Made by a program: the position numbers and the translations under genes. A stretch of 64,000 nucleotides of DNA. Origin: Symsagittifera roscoffensis. Taxonomy: Eukaryota > Xenacoelomorpha > Acoela > Convolutidae. Of the stretch, positions 56,714 to 64,000 are shown piece by piece; within the stretch, counting starts at the first letter, position 1, and the number at the start of each line of letters is the position of its first letter. The stretch is from assembly GCF_963678635.1 (NCBI RefSeq), contig NC_087069.1:53764635-53828634 (forward strand). The letters run 5' to 3'. The notes below the pieces were generated by a model, which did not search any database, was not told the DNA's origin, and saw only the letters and a program-made list of their open reading frames with translations.

Positions 56714-57305
56714 TTATGAATCAATCTCTAAATGACCAGACTCACTCAGAATAAAATCAATAATTTTAGAAAACTCTGGGGCATTGTCACCATTCAAAAT
56801 ATTAATGAAGCGTTCAATTGTTACATTAGTGATTAAATCAGTTTGAGTTTGAATGGATCGAGTTTGTGAAGCAAAGCAAACTTGTGGCAATCTTCTTCGT
56901 AGAGGAGCACTGCCAATGTCAGTTGAGTTGTTAATAGAATTGTTGTAGTTGACAGCAGTTTTTAATTTTTCCATCAAGGTTCCCGATAAGTGAAGTTTAC
57001 TGCAACCCAATATTAGATGCTTGAAAGATGAGAGTAGACAAGGTACAACGAAAGTGGTTGAGGTCATCTTGTTCACTGCGTCGACACAATCGTTTGTTAC
57101 TTCGATGAGAAGATGGATTTGGGGATGGTCATTGTCGAGCAATTGGGCGCAAGACTCGTTCTGAATTGAGTGGGTTGCAAAAGCAAAATTTGCGTTTAGA
57201 GGGAGTTGCGAGGCGTCGGGTTCCTTGTTCAGAAAAAAAAATTAAAATTCTTTCGAAATTTTTTTAAAAATTCAGGCGACTGCTCATACATTTCTTCAAC
57301 CATTC
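56714..57305 (-). pseudogene. Minus-strand Polinton gene of unknown function, copy 2
   Basis: The frame from 57,142 to the stop at 56,714 (142 residues) has its C-terminal half intact (RSIQTQTDLITNVTIERF, ending LEIDS). The N-terminal part up to about 57,305 is in a different frame due to an A-run change near 57,230. No known domain; several Leu/Ile-rich helices are likely. Confidence 0.55.
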
Positions 57306-57525
57306 TGCTGGTTAAATCAAATTATTCAAACGTTTTTTTTTTCTTTTTCAGGCAACTCTACACTTTTAATTTTTCGAGTATTCATCATCCGCATCGTTTT
57401 CATGACCACCGTCAGCACATTCATTTTCGTTTTGACGTGTATCGTCTTTTATGATGTTAATCATTTGCAGCTGAGGAGGAGGAGGAGGAGGAGGAGGAAG
57501 ATGAAGTCTTTTCACCAGTTTGTTT

Positions 57526-57783
57526 TTAACCATTTTTTTTAATTTTTGAATAATTATCTGCCCAACAATCAGTTCTTGTCGTCAAGGTCACTGCTTGAAA
57601 ACATTTAAACACACCATCTTCATTCTTATTATACAACTCAACTGTGATATATGTACCCGTTTTGTCAAAAGTTTTCGTTCCAACTCGTACAATGAGTTTT
57701 TCTCCCGAAGATATATCTTGAAAATCATCGTAAAAGTCTGTATCATTTTCTAGCGACGAGTACATAGTGGTGGTGGTAACGGT
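57526..57783 (-). CDS. Minus-strand small gene, unknown, copy 2
   Basis: Start ATG at about 57,765 (MYSSLEND). It shares GTKTFDKTGTYITVEL and the TLTTRTDC segment with copy 1 and stops earlier, at 57,526, after a Lys-rich run because of a small indel. The GGA repeat follows in another frame. Confidence 0.5.
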   Translation of the reverse strand, partial: TVTTTTMYSSLENDTDFYDDFQDISSGEKLIVRVGTKTFDKTGTYITVELYNKNEDGVFKCFQAVTLTTRTDCWADNYSKIKKNG

Positions 57784-58054
57784 AGTGACTTGTTGGTTCA
57801 ACTGTTTTATGATAGAGTGAAATGAACAATGAATTGGATAGAAGATAAACAATTCTCTGTGGTAAACTTAAGCTCCGAGAGGGAACCTCCAATTAATTTT
57901 CGTGATTAGAAATTTATGAGGCATTTAAACTTTTATTACACCTGACATTATTGTCTGCATTCCTTAAGTAGCTCGTAAATCAGGATATACATTCACCTCG
58001 GTACACGTGTAAATCCTTTGATGTGGTCAGCTGCATGCCTTAATGTCTAGGAGG

Positions 58055-58063
58055 CATATAAAA
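58055..58063 (+). promoter_or_regulatory. TATA-like element upstream of the NLS gene
   Basis: CATATAAAA about 225 bp before ATG 58,289, with an E-box CACGTG about 50 bp further upstream. This block is missing from copy 1 of the gene. Confidence 0.4.
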
Positions 58064-58288
58064 CAGTATTAGGGTTTTTCTTTGAAGTATACTTATTCCG
58101 ACCTAACTGGCGGGTTAAAATTATACTTTTCATAAGTTTTAATCTGATTGCCAGCCACACATGCAGCCGCACCTTTCTCACCCACACGTTACACTAGCTT
58201 TTGCATAAATCTGAGTTAGTTTCATTCTCTCAATTCTTTTCAAATTTTCAGTCAGAATCTTAGTTTGTCAAAATAATTCTAACTTAAA

Positions 58289-58912
58289 ATGACTGCTCCT
58301 CTACAAATCATTTCCATCTCAGATTATGAGAGAACAATAATCTACCAAACTTATTCAAGAGAATCAGTTGCCATTGTGCAGCAGCAGAGAGAGAGGCTAG
58401 CATCCTCTCCATTCAACGACCTCGCCGCCAATCAACAAGGGCAAGAGTGGTCACGGAAGAGTCATATAATGCTGCCCAACTATGTGCTCGATCACATTGA
58501 CCTTCTCCGCCAGGAGCGTAAGCGGATGTATGAAAGCCCTTCAATCCATCAATACTATCTGGCTCTCGAAAAGACTGAAATAATAAACGACGCGGGATAC
58601 CTCGAAGAATCACCAAGAGAAACACTTTTTTGGTATGATTGTGACTGCATACCCCTTTACGAGAACCAAGAGGGATTAATTCGCGATTATGCTGAACGCG
58701 AGGGCTACTGGGACATTCAAACAACCCTCTCTTCTCCCGATTTTACTGTTCTAGATCAAGTTACTCCAATCTCCTATTTTTTGGCTTCAGAACTAAGCAG
58801 TAGAACACAGAATTCCATCACCCCAGTGGTGGACCTGGCTACTCCTGAAACTCCGTCTGTCAATGCTTGCTACGCACCGAAGAAAAGGAAGATAGAGTTT
58901 CAACAGTTCTGA
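58289..58912 (+). CDS. Polinton accessory protein with C-terminal NLS, 207 aa
   Basis: Intact ATG-to-TGA frame. The N-terminal half has charged helices (VAIVQQQRERLASSPF; HIDLLRQERKRMYESP); the middle is acidic with WYDCDCIPLYENQEG; the C-terminus is Ser/Thr/Pro-rich and ends APKKRKIEFQQF, an SV40-type monopartite nuclear localisation signal. No enzyme motif. The NLS and helices suggest a nuclear regulatory or DNA-associated role, by inference. One of two undamaged genes of appreciable length in the element, with its own candidate promoter. Confidence 0.6.
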   Translation: MTAPLQIISISDYERTIIYQTYSRESVAIVQQQRERLASSPFNDLAANQQGQEWSRKSHIMLPNYVLDHIDLLRQERKRMYESPSIHQYYLALEKTEIINDAGYLEESPRETLFWYDCDCIPLYENQEGLIRDYAEREGYWDIQTTLSSPDFTVLDQVTPISYFLASELSSRTQNSITPVVDLATPETPSVNACYAPKKRKIEFQQF

Positions 58913-58919
58913 AAACTTA

Positions 58920-60555
58920 AGAAACTTTTTTACATTTTCAACCTTGCTGAGTTTTTGTGTTGTTCTAAACTTTTTATTGAAAAAATTATCAACTAATGTG
59001 TAAACAAAAATTTAGGTTAATGTTAAATTTTGAAATTTTGTTCAATTTTTCTTTTTCATCCCAAAAATATTCACAAGTCATTTCTTACTCTACCAATAAT
59101 CTAGTTGAACAATTAATGATCCCTATGGCTTGCCCTATAATAGGAGAACAGAAATGGTCCACCTTACCAAGCGTCTATCTTTATCAGATCAAAATATATT
59201 GGTTTCAGAACCTTGAATTAGTCAAAATCCTATTTCTAGAAAAATATGAAAATTTCAAAAATAACAATTTTTGAAAAAGAAATCAGCAAAATCTTTTATT
59301 CCGAACTAGAAAACTTGACACTCTGAACCTTTGGTTCTACGCAATTCAATTGGTTCGCTTTTGTTCAGTTATAGAATTTTTTTTAAGGTAGTTCAAAATT
59401 CCGAAAATCGAAAAAATGAAAATTCACCGTGAAGGAGTTGTTTTTAAGAAAAAATAATGCGTTTTGACTCAGGGATGCTGATGGATACAAAAAACATTTG
59501 AATTTCATCTCGGTTCACGTTCTAGGCACCCAGGTAAAAATTTCACTTTTTCGAATATCGCCTCTAGTGAACTTCAGAAAGTATTTAAATGCGTCGTTAA
59601 TCTTTCCTGATCGGTGAGAACCATAATTAAACATTAGAGAATCATATAAAAATAATTTTTCGATTTAATCAAAATTTTTCAAATTTTTACATTAGTTTTC
59701 AACAGAGTTTTTTCGTCTCAGTTATAGCTTCTAGCAAAAATTTGCTATACCACCTTGTTGCCCTACCATAGGGGAACAGAAACTTTTCTGAAAGTCGTTC
59801 TGATCGGCTATCTGAACATAATCCAGCGTTTGTACACTCTTTCCTGGTCGATTGCCTGCAAAATTGAACAATTTCGAGCTAGAAAGTTTTTTTAATTTTA
59901 GTTTTTTTTTTCAAATGTTTTTATTTTTTGTATTTGGCAATTATAAGTTTTTATCTCGTTTATTGACTGCAATTAACGAATTGCAAGGCTACTGGTTTAA
60001 CCTGTCACATGATAACAGAAAAGGTCCCCATGTTGAACTGTCTATCTTATTCAGATCAAAAGTTATTGGGTTCAGAACTGTATTCAGCCAATTCCAAGCA
60101 ACTCTGATAGAATCCCCTGCATTTCCTTCTTTTACCGTGGTGGTTAGCTCTAATTCCTTTTATATACCTGCCTACAGCAATATTAGACACTTCAAACTAA
60201 GTGTACTAGGGTATAGGTGTTTAAGCAAGACTTGAAGTTGAATCTATATACTTGAAAGGAATTAGTCAAGCCACCAAGTCTTAGTAATGATTATTTCCTT
60301 AACAGGACTATTCAATATAACCGAAAAGGAAAACAAAACCGCTAATCAACAACTATAACTCACCTACGCTTGACTTTGGAAAACAATTAAGATTTTAACC
60401 CCCAAACTAAAAATTCAATTTTGTCTTTTGCTTTCTGAATTTCAGCAGTTCTTGATTGAAACAAAAAATCTTTATTCAAAAACTTTCTTCTGATTAATCA
60501 GACCAGTTTGAATATTTCTCAACTCATAAACTTTCGAAAGAAAATCAACAAAACA
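58920..60555. other. Non-coding Polinton region with repeated modules
   Basis: No convincing gene. A module of about 85-100 bp recurs with decay at about 59,125-59,215 and 59,995-60,080 (shared AGATCAAAA, then TTGG(G/T)TTCAGAAC, preceded by a GAACAGAAA or AACAGAAAAGG block) and partly at 59,768-59,810. 59,580-59,706 matches 55,710-55,861. A TATA or start signal for the polymerase was not identified. Confidence 0.45.
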
Positions 60556-62348
60556 ATGCCTAATTCTTCTAAAGCTAGGACCAATCTCGCATGTCATCTG
60601 TGTGATGCGGTTCTGGGCTCTACTAAAAACCTACGACGTCATAAGAAGACAGTCCACAACCTTCATGCACCGATTGCAACCGTCAGAGTCAAATGCGATG
60701 ACTGCCTTGAGGAGTTCAGTTCAGTGGCTGAAACTATTCAGCACATTGAAATAGATCACGGTAAATCAGCAAACAAGCACTGTGCAATTTGTAAAACAGT
60801 GTTTATGAGCTTGGAAAAATATCAGAGTCACATGAACAACCGCCATGGACTTCTAGTCTGGGATTCGGATGCTGGCTCTACTTCAACCGGTGGTGGTGGT
60901 GGTGGTGGTGGTGGCAGCAATTAGACTATCGCCATCGAAGGTTCATCAACAACGCGAGTACCTCAAAGCATGCAATACCATGCAATCATGGTATTCACTA
61001 AAATCGGCTGTGATTCAATTGGTGAATACTACGACCTGTACCTCTCTACCGATGTGCTGTTACTTGCTTCTGTGTTCGAAGCTTTTCGATCCGTGTGCTA
61101 CTAAACATATGGAGTCGATTGCGCGCGTTATTATACCGCAAGTAACTTGGCGGAGGATATGTTCCTTAAAGTATGCCGAGCAGGTGTTCGATTGCTAACC
61201 GAGCGCGACCACTTTCACTTTCCAGAGGGGAGGATTCGTGGTGGAATGTTGTCTGTGTTTGCCCGAAAATGCTGAAAAGTCAACAACCAGTATCTTGACG
61301 ACCACGATAAAGATGAGGAAAATTCGTTCATCGTAAACATCGACGCAAATAATCTCTACGGAGGTATCATGCAAAATTACTCGTTGCCCTTAAACGATTC
61401 CGAATGGGCGGACGACTCGGTGGATATACCTAAACTACTACTGACGGAAGAGGATAGTGAGTGGGGTTACCTAGCGGAGGTAGATATTGAGTTCCCCGAC
61501 GAGCTCCATGACTACTTCAAAGACTATCCTCCCGCGCCATCAGAAGAAATTGTACAGATAACTGACTTGAGTACCGATCAAGTGGAAATAATGGTCAAAT
61601 TAGGTATCACCAGTCTACCCAAAGTGCCTAAGCTTTTACAGTCTCTACAAGACAAGCCAGGATATGTTTTGCATTATCTGACCCTTCAGTTTTAGATACA
61701 ATTAGGTGTGAAGTTGACTCACCTTCAAAGAGTGCTGCAATTTTGACAGAGTAAATGGATGGCCCCTTTTGTACAGATGAAGACTAAGCTAAGAAAAAAG
61801 GCTAGGAACATTTTTGAGGAAAGTTTTTTTAAGCTCATAATAAACTCATCTTTCGGCAAGACGATGGAAAGCAAAGCAAACAAAACAGAACAAAAATGAG
61901 TATAGTGCGTAACGAAACCGAGCTAATGCAGAAGTTGTGTTGAGCTCATTGAAGTCATTCCAAATTATACACGAAGAGCTTGCTACAATAACATTCATTC
62001 CGAGCTCAATCCGGTGGAATAAGCCAACGATCGTTGGCGCAGTAATATTAGACGTTGCAAAAAAATACATGTTCGAAACCCACTACGTGGAAATGAAGCC
62101 AAAGTTTAACCTCGAGCTACTGTACACCGATACTGATAGCTTTATTTATATGATAAAATGTGACGATATATACGAGAAACTAAAAGAAATGGGACCCTTG
62201 TTTGACTTCTCGATCTATCCCAAACAATCACCACTGTATAATGAAACCCACAAGAAACAGGTGCTAATATTCAAGGACGAGATGGGTGGAGACTTGATAG
62301 AAGAATTTGTAGCAATCAAACCGAAATTATATTCTCATAAACTCAAAA
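60556..62348 (+). pseudogene. polB: Polinton DNA polymerase B, main part, broken
   Basis: ATG 60,556 (upstream in-frame sequence has only TTG). Residues 9-100 carry three C2H2 zinc fingers (C-x2-C-x12-H-x4-H each), then a (GGT)n poly-Gly tract and TAG 60,922-60,924. The same frame continues as polymerase: exonuclease III-type YDLYLSTD, the IRGG segment, motif A DANNLYG (GAC 61,342-61,344), with TAA 61,102, TGA 61,273, TAG 61,693, TGA 61,744 and TGA 61,897. After a shift, the last frame has motif C YTDTDS (62,123-62,140) and a KDEMGG segment. The early exonuclease region is missing, an in-frame deletion of several hundred codons. Protein-primed family B polymerase; would replicate the element. 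Confidence 0.85.
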
Positions 62349-62530
62349 GTAAGTGGTAAAAATTAATCAAATTCCAAAAACCCAATGACAGAAAAAATAG
62401 TTAAATTTGGTGGGAACCTCTAATACCTTTCACAATTTCCTTCTTTTTTTCGCTTTTGTGATAATTTATAGATTGGTTACATAAACAGAGCTCATTTTTA
62501 AAACTAATATCTGTTTTTTTTTGGTTTTAG
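62349..62530 (+). other. Spliceosomal intron in the polymerase gene, 182 bp
   Basis: Donor AAA|GTAAGTGG at 62,349 and acceptor TTTTTTTGGTTTTAG|AT at 62,530. Removing it joins the polymerase frame in phase 1 to a segment with typical C-terminal polymerase features (KGISWSAQKQLTHHRFED). Without splicing the frame ends at 62,359. Confidence 0.65.
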
Positions 62531-63191
62531 ATAGCAGCAACAAAGAATCACCGAAAGGAATCTCTTGGTCTGCACAAAAACAGCTGACACATCATCGCTT
62601 TGAGGACGCCCTATTCGACCACAGAAAATTTCGAGTTAGAATACGCGCATCAGATAGAAAAAAAAGCTACAAACTGTGAACATAAATAAATTAGCGTTAA
62701 CATTTTTGGACACAAAGAGATTTCTCCTCGGTGACCTGTTTACCTGTTTACCTTTTGGTCACTTTTTGACCCGCGAAGATGAATTTAATAACCAAATTTT
62801 ACTCGACGACTGGGATGGTAGTTTAAAAAATAACCTTTGTTCTTCTTCGAACTCCATTTTCGATAACTTTAATACACAGCCAATTTCAAGGGAAATAAAT
62901 ATTAATGACTCGGACCGGTCACCGCCAGACCCAGGACTGTATAACAGAAGGAAATACAATAAGAAAGAATTGCGTGAAGATTTGTCTGGCAGTTCTAAAA
63001 CTGAAGATAAGCCTTACCCAAAAAATCCTTACATTGCGTTCGAGGCTCAAGAAGAACGTGACAATACTATGTCGGCTGACTGAAATAGCAGTGAATTAGA
63101 TAATACCAGTTCGGAGAGTACAAATAACTCTCCAGTAATTGCCATGAAAAGTAGAAGGGTTTTAAACCGCTCCCAATTAGACAACGATTAA
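62531..63191 (+). pseudogene. polB: Polymerase B C-terminal exon, broken
   Basis: The spliced frame is open to TGA near 62,678; the next frame then carries VNINKLALTFLDTKRFLLGD, the usual polymerase end motif, implying a one-base shift near 62,676. It continues with an acidic Ser/Asn/Asp-rich extension to TGA 63,081-63,083 and, if that stop is ignored, to TAA 63,189-63,191. AATAAA lies at 63,200-63,205, a plausible poly(A) signal for the gene. Confidence 0.65.
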
Positions 63192-63661
63192 TTAACTAAA
63201 ATAAACTTTTTATTTAATTTACACCACTCTGATTTATTTTTTGCTTGTAATATTTGTAAAGCTTAATTTGCAAAAAAAACCATACCCAATTTTATATTTC
63301 ATTTAAAAAATAAGCTCAATTTAATTTGCATACTAACCACAATCAGTAATAGACAATTTGTTTCTAAAATTTGTCCGGTCTAATTTGAGCAAATACTATT
63401 GTCTTTGTTTTCAATTAAGTTCTACTCGCCGCTATAAATTCAGTAAACAAACGCAACGGGAGAAATTTGATTTAGCCAAGCAAAGTAATTCCAAACACCA
63501 AAATAGAATTCGAAGCTGGAATGAAATGTTCCTGCAAAACTAAAGGGAAATGTTAGCGGTCAATGACGGCGGCAAAGCATCATGCATTCTGAAGGAAAAA
63601 AACAAGAATGTAAAAGGACTGAGAAAATGAATGTAAAAAATTAAGGATCCTACTTTAATTA
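63192..63661. other. AT-rich DNA after the polymerase gene
   Basis: Contains the AATAAA at 63,200 and no supported gene. The short frame at 63,358-63,543 has no domain. The right terminus of the Polinton may lie here; no inverted repeat matching the left side was seen. Confidence 0.35.
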
Positions 63662-63876
63662 TCCGCCAGGGATCTAGAAATTTGCTACATGGGTATATGA
63701 TTCTTGGTAAAACCCTCAGGGGGAGGCCACCTCAAGTGAGGATCTTGTAATCCACCAGCAAAATGCCGGCTGACTACAAGATAATTTTGGACCCCATAGG
63801 TGTCGGATCTTAGGCGCCAACGTCTTATTTTAGGTGATTTTAAACCACCCCCCTTCCCCTAACGATCCCTGGCGGA
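63662..63876. mobile_element. Short inverted-repeat element (~215 bp)
   Basis: TCCGCCAGGGATC at 63,662-63,674 is a perfect 13-bp inverted repeat with GATCCCTGGCGGA at 63,864-63,876. No coding sequence between them and no clear target duplication. A MITE is likely. Confidence 0.45.
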
Positions 63877-64000
63877 CCCTCATATTTCTTTTATGAGATA
63901 CATAGCTTCTGGTGTGAAAAATTAGGGCTTAGCCGTTTATGCAGAAGATATTCTCGCAATCTAGATTTTCGATTGAACTCAAAATTTTGGATTTGTTGGT

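Larger units (their letters stand above)
53071..59706 (+). repeat. Tandem duplication of the protease segment
   Basis: Unit 1 is about 53,071-55,861; unit 2 about 55,862-59,706. Both begin with a (GA)n run and carry, in order, the protease, two minus-strand genes and a plus-strand NLS gene. They differ by many substitutions and small indels. Unit 1 lacks about 453 bp present in unit 2 (57,944-58,396), and unit 2 has about 640 bp extra (roughly 58,930-59,575) before the shared end with TGCGTCGTTAA and TCGGTGAGAACCATAATT. The boundary at the GA tract suggests repeat-mediated unequal exchange. Confidence 0.8.
48883..63191 (+). mobile_element. Decayed Polinton/Maverick (polintovirus-like) element
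   Basis: Polinton hallmark genes occur on the plus strand: retroviral-type integrase, minor capsid, pX-like peptide, major capsid, adenain-type protease and protein-primed DNA polymerase B. Such elements are 15-20 kb self-synthesising transposons related to adintoviruses. Terminal inverted repeats were not found; the left end may be in or before the gap. The FtsK/HerA-type packaging ATPase was not seen. Almost all genes have stops or frameshifts, so the copy is dead. A protease-containing segment is tandemly duplicated. Confidence 0.85.

Noticed and set aside
58413-58724. Minus-strand 103-codon frame
   Set aside because: It lies within the intact NLS protein gene on the opposite strand.

Overview
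The window is AT-rich, gene-poor eukaryotic DNA dominated by large mobile elements. The elements are animal types (an Env-bearing Ty3/Gypsy retroelement and a Polinton/Maverick), and the one host-like gene is an exon of a small cysteine-rich secreted peptide with a 3' splice site and poly(A) signal. This suggests an invertebrate; I cannot name the phylum from sequence alone.

Layout. 1-7,980: AT-rich DNA with degenerate repeats and no gene I can support. 7,981-15,300: a decayed Gypsy copy, mostly on the minus strand, recognisable by integrase, RNase H and Gag remnants. 15,300-19,224: non-coding DNA with a 395-bp hAT-like MITE (17,300-17,694) and the cysteine-rich exon (18,550-18,736, minus). 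19,225-46,813: a 27.6-kb Gypsy-type element with two 410-bp LTRs that look identical and a 4-bp CATG target duplication. 46,814-47,625: flanking DNA. 47,626-47,825: a 200-N gap, followed by about 1.05 kb of (CAA)n. 48,883-63,191: a decayed Polinton with integrase, minor capsid, pX/core-like, major capsid, adenain-type protease and protein-primed DNA polymerase B genes. 63,192-64,000: non-coding DNA with a short inverted-repeat element.

The Gypsy element carries two internal tandem duplications. One is 2,537 bp (24,096-26,632 repeated at 26,633-29,169, roughly 0.5% diverged). The other is 6,120 bp (29,111-35,230 repeated at 35,231-41,350, no difference seen). Without them it would be about 18.9 kb, still very large. 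Sense-strand order: leader with a hairpin array, two small overlapping ORFs, Gag-protease-RT-RNase H-integrase, a two-helix membrane peptide, a proline-rich reading frame without methionine, an Env-like glycoprotein in two frames, and a large broken ORF of unknown function. The identical LTRs point to a recent insertion, yet many frames carry frameshifts or stops, so mobilisation in trans, recoding or assembly error must be considered.

In the Polinton the hallmark genes lie on the plus strand in the order integrase, minor capsid, pX-like, major capsid, protease, then polymerase. A protease-containing segment is duplicated and carries extra genes of unknown role, two on the minus strand and one on the plus strand with an apparent nuclear localisation signal. 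Nearly every gene has stops or frameshifts. No packaging ATPase was found. The polymerase retains a phase-consistent 182-bp intron.
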